A stretch of DNA of 64,000 bases from NCBI GenBank assembly GCA_021234155.1, contig JAJEKV010000013.1, positions 610,894-674,893 on the forward strand, read 5' to 3'. The stretch's first letter is position 1. Each line of letters starts with the position of its first letter. A program made the position numbers and the translations under genes. Below are positions 48,346-58,314 of this stretch, piece after piece. The notes below the pieces were generated by a model. The model was not told the origin of the DNA and did not search any database. It was given only the letters and a program-made list of their open reading frames with translations. This DNA comes from Isoetes taiwanensis. Its lineage: Eukaryota; Streptophyta; Lycopodiopsida; Isoetales; Isoetaceae.

Positions 48346-48400
48346 CCTACAATTTTGAAAGAATGCAAAGGACGTCTCGTCACCGTGTTAAACAACACTG

Positions 48401-49086
48401 ACCTAGCACTGCGTGTGACCAAGGTATGGGCTCGACGCCTCTTGGGTGGTGAGGCCACCATCAATGGGGTTGAAGTCATAGAGGAGCAGTGGCTCCCTAG
48501 TCCGCCTGCCATTGGCATGCACCCTCTGGAGGAGAGTGGTCTCCTCCTGCCTCATCGGGACTGGGGAGATGCAACCCAAGAGTAGCCCCTTGGCTATGCC
48601 CCCGACAGGCTACGGTCCGGCTCCAAGACTTATCAGCCTATCTACAAAGTATGCACAGGAGGGGCGGATGGAGTGGACTACCCAACGACCATGTTCTATG
48701 CCAGCCAATTCCATTGCTATGAATTCTGTCCGCATTGATCTCTAGAGACCCCAAGCCATCAGTCATACTATGAGTCTAAGCCTTGGGTAGGATTTCCCAT
48801 TGCTGTTATGTTGTTATGTTACTTGTTCTTATGATATGGTGATTCCACCCCTAGTGGTCATTATGTATTTTGTTGATGCTATGTGCTTATGTTCATGTGC
48901 TTCCGCAGCTAGATACATCCCGAGGGAGACGGGATGAATGACACGTCCATCCCTCCCACGCTGGATCCTTGCTCAGCATCAAGGATCCGCCGTCAGGTGG
49001 ATGACCACGTGTTGGCAGGCAGGCTAGCAGGAGGGAAACTCCTGTTTATATATGATGGGAGCATCGTATACGAGCAGGGGACATCA
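48401..49086 (+). repeat. 3' LTR copy of element X
   Basis: Aligns with 42780-43160 and 44386-44510. Near its end GGATCCTTG and CAAGGATCC (48963-48988) form an inverted repeat around 8 bases. The last bases GGGGACATCA match the GGGGACGTCA that precedes the primer site of the 5' copy. Confidence 0.6.
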
Positions 49087-49289
49087 TAACCTCCTAAAGT
49101 TCGGGCCAGCTCAAACAATATAAATAGTATTAGGTTCATAAATAACCATTGAACCTATGAATAACCTATGAACCCTTTATAATATCTTTGAGTTACATGT
49201 TATAAACATGTCTTATGCACAATTATATGAACAATATATGTATAGAATAGCTGAGGTAAGAATTATGTGATGATCTAATTCTGTAATTC
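49083..49289 (-). repeat. Copia LTR fragment
   Basis: It matches 41296-41491 almost base for base (GTTCGGGCCAGCTCAAACAA ... GATCTAATTCTGTAATTC). It is probably the truncated 5' LTR of the minus-strand Copia element. Immediately beyond it, at 49290, the interrupted long LTR resumes. Confidence 0.75.
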
Positions 49290-49828
49290 AAATAAGAAGA
49301 ACATCGGATGCCGTCTCTTCGAGCTCTTGCCTCCACAACTTGGATGCAACCCTCCTCTGGGTGCCTTCTTTGGTCTCCTCCTCGGCACTACAAAGCTCCA
49401 AAAACCCTCTCTTACAAAATTTGTCATGTTCCCAAAAGCCCTCTTTCAGAAACTCCCCCTTTTATTTTTTTGAAAAAACACTTTGCTTAAATAGATATAT
49501 ATGCCATGCATATATCCTTACTATCAATTAAATGTATTATGTACAAATATGTACAAATACTGGCCTCCAACGGGCGTGTCCAAAACCAAGTTAGGACCTA
49601 CCGTCATGACTTGGTCTTGGACACCATGGGATAGTGCGGTTTATGTGTTGTGATACTCGAGGACGAGCATAGTTCTAGTGGGAGAGATTGTAGCAGATCC
49701 ATGGGAGACCACTCGAGTGGATCTTGGTGTCGCGTTCCCGAGACAGTGGCATAAATGGGTAGAAGTGACTACTCATAAACATCTAGACGGTTTTGCCTAG
49801 TTGGTTAAGGGCATGTCAGTGAGGAACG

Positions 49829-50600
49829 TTACATCATCAAAAACAATATCTCTTTTTGGGCCATCAATTCGGCCTTGCATTTTCTGTAACCATCATTTTC
49901 TTTTTTAAGTTTATTAATCCACTTGCTTCCAATGATATTTTCCCCCGTAGATCTATCTACTAATTCATAGGTACTTGTTCTCTTGAAAGAGCTAATTTTA
50001 TCCATCATTGCATCATTTTCACTACTCATTGCATCTTCAAATGATTTAATTGCGAGTACAGATAATACTTCTTCCTCTTCTACTCTTCTGCTCCTGCCTC
50101 CTTCTCTTCTACCATATTCATTAGTGTTAGTGTCTATTCCTCCCTTTAATCTTTCAACTTCAGTGGTTCTTCTCTGCTTAAGTTACTTATTTTCATCTAC
50201 CACATGTGCTTGAGTAGTTGGTTTATCCTCTAGGCTTATCACATCATTTTTGTTCTTTTCTTGATCTACATCACTGGCATTTACATCTCCAATCTCAACA
50301 GTATCATGACTATTATGTCCTCTTTCCTTGGTCATATTACTTCCAGTTTCAGTTATGCATTTCATCCCTCCATCTAGTATAGCTCTATTTTTATACAAAA
50401 TGCTTTCATCGAAGCTTATATCTCTACTAATAAGGATCTTTCAGAGTTAGCATTTTGTATGCATTGGATAGCTCATCATACCAAAAAAATGTAAAATAGC
50501 TTTGTCGTCTAGCTTCCTTCTTATCTCCTTTGAAACATGTACAAATGCGGTAATTAAGATCATATTCAAGATCATAGTTCTCGACATCAGATGATAATTT
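49829..50600 (-). pseudogene. Copia integrase end and RT start (minus strand)
   Basis: At higher coordinates a broken frame reads VSKEIRRKLDDKA and ILISRDISFDES, the end of a Copia integrase. The frame 50183-50398 is the acidic linker. The frame 49829-50029 reads MMDKISSFKRTSTYELVDR and IIGSKWINKLKKE, the N-terminal block of Copia reverse transcriptase. The rest of the element is not present nearby. Confidence 0.7.
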
Positions 50601-51177
50601 GAGTTGGATATGGCTTAAGCCATCTGATCATGATCTAGAATAGACTATTTTCAAGAAAACAAACCACATCTACCAGCAGCTTTTAAAAAATTCCTGCTTT
50701 TAAGTAACCATGATATATGATGAAAACAACAAAAGTTGAGGGCCTAGTACAAGTGCATAATACAACTACATACAGTCCCAGATATGGTAATATGCTTGCA
50801 CACACTATTTACTACGAGTAATGGTACAGATTTATGTGGATGAAATTGAGATGCTGGTCTCTAGTGGGCAACGAGAATAAGGTGCTATTCAATAGTACAG
50901 AAACGGTCGAGAGAAACGGCCTCTCAGCCATACAGTCCAACAATGCAATGAGAACATCAATGCTTTGTGAGGGAGAAAATAGAGAAAATATTACAGGGGA
51001 AAACCGAGAAAATTACAAGACAGAGAAAACATAGAAAAAATTATAGGACAAAGAAAACATTACAGGAGGGGGAACTATTCAGAAGAAACGTAGAAAACAT
51101 TCAATCAGCACAGAGCTCTTACATGGATCAGATGACGAGCCAATGGCCCAGGAACGACATGAATCGCCACTCTCCTG

Positions 51178-51373
51178 TGTTAGCGAGGCTGCCTATTCTA
51201 AGCGTGCCTTTATAAAAAGGCAACGTGGCTACTATTAGCTTTCACCTTTTACCATAGGAAATACCTTTTATGGTGCTTATATATTGTAACACATATCATT
51301 CAATAGATGTGTCTTCTTTTGTGGTGCATACTTTTCTCTCTTGTATTTTCTTAGTAAACTAGCAATTTCAACA
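51178..51373 (+). repeat. 5' LTR of the Copia-derived element
   Basis: 196 bp, TG...CA ends, with a TATAAAAAGG box near 51210. Close match to 54361-54563, and in inverted orientation to 54175-54305. Confidence 0.85.
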
Positions 51374-51385
51374 TGGTATCAGAGC
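51374..51385 (+). other. Primer-binding site
   Basis: TGGTATCAGAGC, complementary to the initiator-Met tRNA 3' end as in most plant Copia elements, directly abutting the LTR. Confidence 0.85.
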
Positions 51386-51693
51386 TTACTTCTGGTTTTG
51401 GAGCAGTTGTGAATTTTCGAGAGCTCACTGGGACGAAAACTTTGTATGTTTTCTCTAAAGCTGGATATCCGGCTTGAAAGATCAAGATGGAGCTCGTCTT
51501 GCAAAGCAAAAAGCTTTTTGGAATTGTGACTGGGAATAACCTTCCTCCAGTGCAACATGTTGACGCAACTACCGGTAATCTTGTTCAGAATGCTACTGAA
51601 TACGATGCTTGAGTTAAGAATGTAGATGACAGGAACGAAAAAGATCAAACAGCTCGAGCACTGATTCTCTATGCTCTTAAAGAATCCATTTTA

Positions 51694-52270
51694 ATGGATG
51701 CCAGAGATTTTGTTACTTCTAGTGAAGTATGGAAGTATTTAGAAAAAACTTATATGAAGAAGACTATGCATGAAGTGATTAGTCTTCGCAAGGATCTTAC
51801 AACATTGCAGTATCGTTTGAATGATTCGTTTGACGAACATGTGGATAAATTTAAAGCGCTTCTAGAAGCACTGTCTGCAGCTAGTGCTAGTATTCCGCAT
51901 GATCAACATGTTGTTCATTTTCTGGAATCCATGCTGGAAGAGCTTCAGACTCTTACGATAGTTCTCGCCAATAAAAAATCTATGACTGTAGATCGGGCTT
52001 GTGAATCTCTAAAAGATGGAGTACGAAAATTACAAAGACAATCTATGCAAGAAGATCAAGCTTTAATTGTTGATAGTAGAAACGAGGTCGAGAAGATGAA
52101 AAGGCTCTTGTTACTGATACTAGGCGTAGTCGTGGTCGTGGTCGTGGTTGCAGCCGAGGCCGTGGTGGTGGTGGTAATTAGCAATTGGCTAGACTTGAGC
52201 AATCTAAATCAGAGATTGTCTGTACTTATTGTAAAAAGCTGAATCATGTAGAAAGCGGGTGTTATTTGTG
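51694..52270 (+). CDS. Copia gag with zinc knuckle (partly broken)
   Basis: The open frame 51694-52242 has the UBN2-type gag order: SSEVWKYLEKTYMKKTMHEV, then LRKDLTTLQYRLNDSFDEHV and PHDQHVVHFLESM. Upstream, frame-broken sequence from about 51370 (RELTGTKTLYVFS, KMELVLQSKKLFG) is the gag start. The zinc knuckle CTYCKKLNHVESGC lies just after a frame change near 52210. The valine-rich C-terminus (residues about 145-165) is an out-of-frame reading of an Arg-Gly repeat (CGTGGTCGTGGT), a common gag tail. Confidence 0.75.
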
Positions 52271-52390
52271 AATGAGCATAAAACGTTACTTTAGGCAATT
52301 CGAGATGGACCTCCTATCTGTGATGAACATGCTAGTGTTGCATGTGATGAAGCTTTTGAAGCCGCTTTCTCTACAGGAACTGTTGTTTCC

Positions 52391-52909
52391 ATGACTGTTG
52401 ATTCAGGTGCCACACAACATATGACATTCCATAAGCATTGGTTAAAGAATTATCGCCCACTTTTAGTTCAAAAGCTTGTATTTCTTGGTGATAACACAAG
52501 TCATGAGGTCAAAGGCATTGGAGATCTTCATATTGATACTCCTAATAAAATACAAGTCTTGCGTGCTATTTTACATGTTCCTGGTTTGCGCCGCAATCTT
52601 GTTTCGGTCTCTAGACTTGCAGATCTTGGCTTAATCATTCAGTTTGATAGATAGTGGTGTAAATTTATCCAAGATGGATGTGTACTTGGAGTTTCCCCGC
52701 GAGAAGGTCATCTCTACGAGTTTAGGTTGACCGATGATTTTGTGAATCTTATGACTGTCAGTGGGGATGAATCGAGCACATTGTGGCATCGTCATTTTGC
52801 ACATGTGAACTTCCAATATTTATTGGACATGGCCTCTAATAGAATCGTGGATGGTCTATATGTGAGGCACGTGCTGTTGGAAAGCAACATCTCTATCCTT
52901 TCAATGTGA
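52391..52909 (+). CDS. Copia protease and pre-integrase segment
   Basis: MTVDSGATQHMT carries the DSGA active-site motif of Copia proteases, followed by RNLVSVSRLADLG. After a stop near 52652 the pre-integrase block LWHRHFAHVNFQYL is readable to about 52860. Both are usual parts of a Copia polyprotein. The stop shows that the element is not coding-competent. Confidence 0.75.
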
Positions 52910-53541
52910 AAGGCAAACGTGCAACACAACTTTTGGAGCTTGTGCATGCTAATGTATGTGGCCCACTACCTTATGCTTTGAGTGGTGCACGATATTTCAT
53001 TTTATTTGTGGATGATTTTTCCCGTAGAGCTTTTGTGTATTTCATCTCTGCAAAGTCCCAAGTCTTCACCAAATTCCAAGTGTTTAAAAGTATGGTGGAG
53101 ACTCAGACTGACAAAGTGATTCAGAGATTACGTACTGATAATGGTGGAGAATTTACTTCTGCTCAATTCAAGTGTTTTTGTGAAGAGCATGGTATAGCTC
53201 GTGAGCATACCATTCCTTATTCCCCTCAGCAAAATGGTGTTGCTGAGCGTAAGAATCATACGATAATCAGTGATGTTCGATGTATGCTTACTCATGCTGG
53301 TTTGGATAAGTCATTTTGGGCAGAAGCTATGGCTACTGCTGTTTATGTACAAAATCGAACGATAAACTCTTCCCTAAAAGGCGTAACTCCTTTGCAATTA
53401 TGGTCAGGAGTAAAACCAAATGTTCAAAATTTGCGAGTTTTTGGTTGTTTAGCCTATGTTCATATTTCAAAAGAGAAGAGAAAGAAGCTTGATCCAGTCG
53501 GCCTCAAAGCCATCTTTATAGGCTATGCAGTCGAGGCATAG
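52906..53541 (+). CDS. Copia integrase core
   Basis: 211 codons with the full D-D-E set: LFVDDFSRRAFVYF (first Asp), RTDNGGEFTSAQF (second Asp) and NGVAERKNHTI (Glu). GCLAYVHISKEKRKKLDP and FIGYAVEA follow, as in Copia integrases. A stop follows at 53539. The frame then continues as GYQLYDLATQRVITSRD up to the inversion junction near 53616. Confidence 0.85.
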   Translation: MKGKRATQLLELVHANVCGPLPYALSGARYFILFVDDFSRRAFVYFISAKSQVFTKFQVFKSMVETQTDKVIQRLRTDNGGEFTSAQFKCFCEEHGIAREHTIPYSPQQNGVAERKNHTIISDVRCMLTHAGLDKSFWAEAMATAVYVQNRTINSSLKGVTPLQLWSGVKPNVQNLRVFGCLAYVHISKEKRKKLDPVGLKAIFIGYAVEA

Positions 53542-53615
53542 GGATACCAACTTTATGATCTTGCTACACAAAGAGTCATTACTAGTCGTGATGCAGTTTT
53601 TGATGAGTCTATCCG

Positions 53616-54305
53616 GCATGGATTCCAGAAAATAAACAACATGTTGATCATGCGGAATACTGGCACCAGCTACAGACAGTGCTTCTAGAAGCACTTTAAA
53701 TTTATCCATATGTTCGTCAAACGTATTCAAACGATACTACAATGTTGTAAGATCCTTGCGAAGACTAATCACTTCATGCATAGTCTTCTTCATGTAAGTT
53801 TTTTCTAAATACTTCCATACTTCACTAGAAGTGACAAAATCCTTGGCATCCATTAAAATGGATTCTTTAAGAGCATAGAGAATCAGTGCTCGAGCTATTT
53901 GATCTTTTTCATTCCAGGCATCTACATTTTTAATCTAAGCATCGTATTCAGCACCATTTTGAACAAGATTACTGGTAGTTGCGTCAACAGGCTGCACCGG
54001 AGGAAGGTTATTCCCGGTCACAATTCCAAAAAGCTTTTCACTTTGCAGGACAAGCTCCATCTTGACCTTCCAAGCTGGATATCCAGCTCCAGAGAAAATA
54101 TACAAAGTTCTTGTCCCAGTGAGCCCTCGAAAATTCACAACCGCTCCAGAACCAGATGCAAGCTCTGATACTATGTTGAAATTGCTAATTTACTAAGAAA
54201 ACACAAGAGAGAGAGGTATGAAGACACATCTATTGAATGATATGTGTTACAATATATAAGCACCATAAAAGGTATTTCCTATGGTAAAAGGTTAAAGCTA
54301 ATAAT
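53616..54305 (-). repeat. Inverted copy of gag, leader and part of the LTR
   Basis: Reverse complement of about 51232-51933. Minus-strand frames contain TFDEHMDKFKVLLEALS and LVLQSEKLFGIVTGNNL, matching the plus-strand gag at 51490-51930, and the primer site in reverse near 54162-54174. A transcript through the element would pair its two gag arms over about 700 nt. Confidence 0.85.
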
Positions 54306-54360
54306 AGACACAATATTTTTCTATATCTTATTTGGTGAAAGACTAAAGTCACATGTGGGG

Positions 54361-54563
54361 TGTTAGCGAGGCTGCCTATTCTAAGAAGGCAGCGTGCCTT
54401 TATAAAAAGGCAACGTGGCTACTATTAGCTTTCACCTTTTACCATAGGAAATACCTTTTATGGTGCTTATATATTGTAACACATATCATTTAATAGATGT
54501 GTCTTCTTTTGTGGTGCATACCTCTCTCTCTTGTGTTTTCTTAGTAAACTAGCAATTTCAACA
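54361..54563 (+). repeat. 3' LTR of the Copia-derived element
   Basis: 203 bp. Preceded by a short purine-rich ACATGTGGGG and followed by the target duplication TCCTG. Confidence 0.85.
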
Positions 54564-55205
54564 TCCTGGAGCTTGGAGCTGCTTCCGAAGTTCCGGAATG
54601 GAGAGTAATCTACCGCTACAGACACACAAAAGATAGATTGTATATACCAAATAAACTGTTTGATCGCCGCGCACGCTATGCATCCACATAAAAAGCGGTT
54701 AAGATTTGTGGCACTGACTGAAGGGGCCGCCTTAGAAGATTGATGTAGAAGAGTCGAAGCCAAGAGCAAGAGGTGCAATGCGTGCATTCTTCTTCCAATT
54801 AGCATGGAATTGAAGTATATGCGGCTCTTTCTTTTGGCTACCTTTTATATAGGATAGGGTGGATAATATATTGGACCATTGGGTTGGCATGGCCCATAAA
54901 TTAATGGCCACGCAGTTTGGCCACCCATTGTTCATGTGTTAACCGCTATGTTCGCTTTTGGTGTGGATGCATAGCCTAGTCTGCGTGGCGATCAAACAAT
55001 TTATTTGGTATGTGTGCGTCTATAGCGGATAGATTACTCTCCATAACGGAACTTCGGAAGCAGCTATAGAAGAGTGGCGATTCATGCCGTTCCTGAACCA
55101 TTGGCTCGTCATCTGCTCCAGGTAAGAGCTTTGCGCTGATTGAAGCTTTTCTTCGTTTTCTCTGAATAGTTTCCGCTCCTGGAATGTTTTCTCTGTTTGC
55201 ACATC

Positions 55206-57000
55206 ACGGTTTTGGTATCAAGCAATGGGTTGTCTTTCCCAAATGCATGGCTCTCTTCTATAATCTCTCTGGATCAAAATATGATCCAGCATGAGAAGTA
55301 TTGTCCCTCATTTTGGCAATGAGCAATGGAATTTACTTCCTCGTTGATTTGCAGACCTCATGCTTCCCTAGTGGATAGATTCAAGAATCAAATTTCCCTT
55401 TAAATTCTCTGTAATGTCTGATGCATTGATTTGCGTTAATTTGTGTTTGTGAATTGGCTAAAGTAGAATTATAGAGCATATGACTAGGTTCAAATATTAG
55501 ATGGGCATCAATTGAGCCCTTCATTACCTTCTGAAGAGTAGTGGCATTCTTAAGGGTAACACTGGTGTTTCCAATTCCTACACCAGCACGACAAGCAGGT
55601 TCTAGTGTTGGTTCATGCAAAACATGGGCTATTTGGCTGTAATGTCCTAGCAAAGTGCAGGAAGAAGTGATCCAAAATTTGGTTTCATATAATGCAATCC
55701 TTCGATAGCATGCCCTGTTTTTTTATGCTTCAATATTTTGAATCTCAGATAAAGCAGGCATAAACCAAATACAGGATCATGAAACTCAATGATTGGAGGA
55801 TCTTCCAAACAAGGAAAAGGTGCTGTACCTTGGTGTGCAAAGCCAGATGAGGTGCCCTAAAAGCATTCATTAGGCTCCGAGCCCTAGAACATAAAAAGGA
55901 TTATTCATTGACTTAGTTGTGGGGATATCCGTAGTTGATGTATGGGATATGCTCAGCGTAAGGACTTTGTCTGTTAAAATACTTTGAAATGAGCTTATAT
56001 TTCTTAGTATTCTCAAACTATGTGTTAGCATGAGTACAGTGGAGCAGGCATGAATGACATCATGAAGCTGCCACTGCCTTGGGGAACTTGATTGCTGGAA
56101 GACAGTTCCTTAATGTATAACTTTCTATACAAAGTAATCAATCTGCTTTTCCCTAGTTATTATGGTAGGAAATATATTTTTTTTTGAAAATGGAACAATG
56201 ACTTATCTGGCTATTTTTATTCCTCTGCTGTGCTTACATCTGAAATAACTTCATATTGTGCTCGAGAAATAGTGTTTAGGGTTATTACTGCCTCTTTATT
56301 TTTAGTCACTTTTCTAGACTTTTTGTTCACCATGTAATTCTGTGCCTATTTTCTGTTGCAAAATGTGCTCATTCTTGTCCATATGGACGGATTTGATAGG
56401 AACTTTTAAAACAACAATGGTGATACACGTCTATAGCAAGCCATATTAGTTAATTCATCGACAACACATGAAGTTCGTCATTATGTATAGACGAAGATGA
56501 TGTACCTGAAATTTGCTCCGTAGCAAGGAGTATGTATATGCATCAGTTAGGTCACATTCTACAGAAATAATTAATCTGCATCTACTTAATATTGCAAACT
56601 CTTGCACTGGATACCTGTTGGTCAATGGATGTGTTACGTGGGATGTTGCCATTTGATTTTCTCTTACACTTTTAAAGATGGGCTGAAGTGTTCTATCACA
56701 CTTGCAAAAAGTGAAAAATCATTTTATTCATTCTTCTCATCCGACTTTTGATTTAATCAGGGATGTGTACTGTTCTCCCTCAGATTATGTTTACAGTTAT
56801 TAAGAAAGTCTTAGTACCCAGTTACTCAAGCATTTTGAAGTTAAAAAGTGTGAAGATCCTGACGAGTGGTTAAGGGATAAAGAATTTTGCCGTTAAAATT
56901 GTCCAAAATACTAATAGCAAAAACATGGTATGTTATGTGACCCTTTTTGAGTTTATGCAACATATTTTTGTCACGTGATTCAGTCCATCTCTCACTGCAG
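55206..57000. other. Unassigned region upstream of the CFAP119-like exons
   Basis: It probably contains the N-terminal exons of the CFAP119-like gene, but none could be joined in phase. A segment at 56822-56891 (ending CEDPDEWLRDKEFC) looks exon-like and follows a TACCCAG acceptor, yet its donor phase does not fit the next exon. No mobile element was recognised. Confidence 0.4.
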
Positions 57001-58314
57001 GCAAAAGCATTGGCATGGACTGACCTGACTGAACAGGACTTAATGCACATTTTAAAAACTTCAAACTCCCCTTCTGATACCCGTAGGTAACCATATATTT
57101 GCTTTTAATATTTTTAAGAAAATGTCATTATCTTCTTCCCCCACCTGATAAATTTGTTTATCCTGGCTTTTCAGAAACTTGGCTTGCGTTATGAAGCTTA
57201 ATGATACTGATGACCCTTCTCGCATTCTTTTGGATCTGCATTACTCGTCTTTCTTGTATCCCATATCTTAAGATCAAGATAATACCACATGTAATATCTG
57301 AATTGGATATTGATCAAGAGGCTTGAAAAAATAAAAATGCACTTAACCATTTGCAATGTTAAGGTTCACCCAAGAGCAGGGGTTTTCTTTGGAGAAGACA
57401 TCTACTTTCATCTCAATTATGAAGGTTGTGCATGAACAAGCTATTGGTATATATCTGTCCTTTGTTATGAGAAGCTTATAACATGTCATTGGTCTATGGC
57501 ATATAGTAATCACTTATTTTTGGCATACTAGAAAATCATTACACAGTGGAGAGAAGTTGGGAAAAAACAAAAGAACTTCTGATGCGCCATAGTGTTCAAC
57601 GTCCACCATTTTCGATTTGCCTTTTCACATTTGGTGACCTTCAAGAAATAATAAGATATATGCTAAACACGTATAACCTTTTGTCTTATAAATATCTGTC
57701 AACCTTATTATAGTAGATTTACTGTATGTTTGTGTATTGTATCCACCTGATTCAGGTATTATAGGCATTTCAAGCTATACCAATATGCTTTCAACCCAAC
57801 TTTCTATCTTGACTTAGAAGCTGTTGATTATAATCTGGTAGAGTTGGCACCAAGTGTGCCACCATTGTCTGATGCCATCACTCAAGCCGATTATGATATT
57901 GAGCAAGAGAAAATTCGAAAAGCCCTTGAGGTATGATCTAAATTGAAAGAACATAATTGGCCTTTTAGTTCATACCTCTCGATTCTAATTTGCATAAACA
58001 TGGTATTCCATGCCAGGAAGAAGCAGCCAAAAGAGAGCAGGAGCGTTTGGTCCTGGAAGAAGCTGAACGCAAAGCCAAAATTGAAGAAGAATATCGAGGT
58101 ACTAAAGCAGGCTAACTTTTTAGAACTTCAATTATGTTGTGATGCTCTCTATTCTCTGGATGCAGCGGCCATTCCAGATGAAGTTACTCAAAAAGTTACT
58201 GAAGCTGTGAATCGACACATGGAACAATTGCGTCTTGAGTTTGAGAGGAAAGTAAAGGAAGAAGAAGACAAGCTGTTAGAAAAACTATCAAACCAAGTAA
58301 AACCAAAGAAGTAA
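57001..58314 (+). CDS. CFAP119/CCDC189-like flagellar protein, C-terminal eight exons
   Basis: Exons 57001-57086, 57175-57255, 57364-57446, 57532-57670, 57756-57930, 58017-58098 and 58166-58314 join in phase to a TAA stop; earlier exons are not identified. The product contains FTQEQGFSLEKTSTFISIMK, then LLMRHSVQRPPFSICLFTFG and YYRHFKLYQYAFNPTFYLDL, and ends in a charged coiled coil (EEAAKREQERLVLEEAERKA). From memory of the family this order matches vertebrate CCDC189/CFAP119, an axoneme-associated protein needed for sperm motility. All seven junctions found have GT-AG introns and no frame break, so it looks functional. A flagellar gene in a land plant implies swimming sperm. The name rests on recalled similarity. 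Confidence 0.6.

Larger units (their letters stand above)
42780..49086 (+). mobile_element. Chromodomain-type Gypsy element (element X) carrying an H3-like gene
   Basis: Related blocks at 42780-44512 and about 48401-49086 share the order GGTATGGGCTCGAC, CATTGGCATGCACCCTCTGG, GGATCCTTGCTCA and GCATCGTATACRAGCAGGGG and behave as LTRs. The first carries a 1.2-kb insert (about 43170-44385). Just inside the 5' copy, TGGAATTAGAGC (44514) resembles the initiator-Met primer site. The interior holds an H3-like gene, three hairpin repeats and the 3' part of pol (end of RNase H, integrase, chromodomain). Protease and most of RT are missing. The exact LTR starts are unresolved. Confidence 0.6.
28436..49577 (-). 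mobile_element. Long-LTR, gag-only LTR retrotransposon (minus strand), heavily nested
   Basis: Two long similar blocks flank a 1.67-kb internal segment. On the minus strand the internal segment starts next to a primer-binding-like TTGGTATCAGAGCA (35074-35087) and ends at a purine tract AGAAGGGGAGAT next to the LTR starting TGTAACGG (33411). The 3' LTR is 28436-33411. The 5' LTR runs from 35084 to 40917 and resumes at 49290-49577, interrupted by later insertions. Without inserts an LTR is about 2.6 kb. The interior encodes gag only, so the element resembles the non-autonomous LARD class. The far end of the 5' LTR is truncated near 49577. Confidence 0.65.
51178..54563 (+). mobile_element. Copia-derived element with perfect target duplication and inverted gag arm
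   Basis: LTRs 51178-51373 and 54361-54563 both start TGTTAGCGAGG and end in CAACA; the 3' LTR has a 7-bp internal duplication. TCCTG flanks both sides (51173-51177 and 54564-54568). The primer site TGGTATCAGAGC follows the 5' LTR at once. The interior has gag, protease, pre-integrase and integrase on the plus strand, then switches near 53616 to an inverted copy of the gag, leader and part of the LTR (to about 54305). RT and RNase H are absent, so it is non-autonomous. Confidence 0.85.
51056..55205. repeat. Older long inverted repeat, interrupted by a Copia-derived element
   Basis: Sequence 54955-55200 is the reverse complement of a composite made of 51056-51172 joined to 54569-54695 (shared phrases GATGACGAGCCAATGG, ATGAATCGCCACTC and GCTGCTTCCGAAGTTCCG). 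The interruption coincides exactly with the element 51178-54563 and its target duplication. An inverted-repeat locus with arms of about 240 bases and a loop of about 260 therefore existed before the insertion. Confidence 0.75.

Noticed and set aside
52125-52180. Valine-rich hydrophobic run in the gag frame, like a membrane segment
   Set aside because: It is the wrong-frame reading of a CGTGGTCGTGGT repeat that encodes Arg-Gly in the gag frame.
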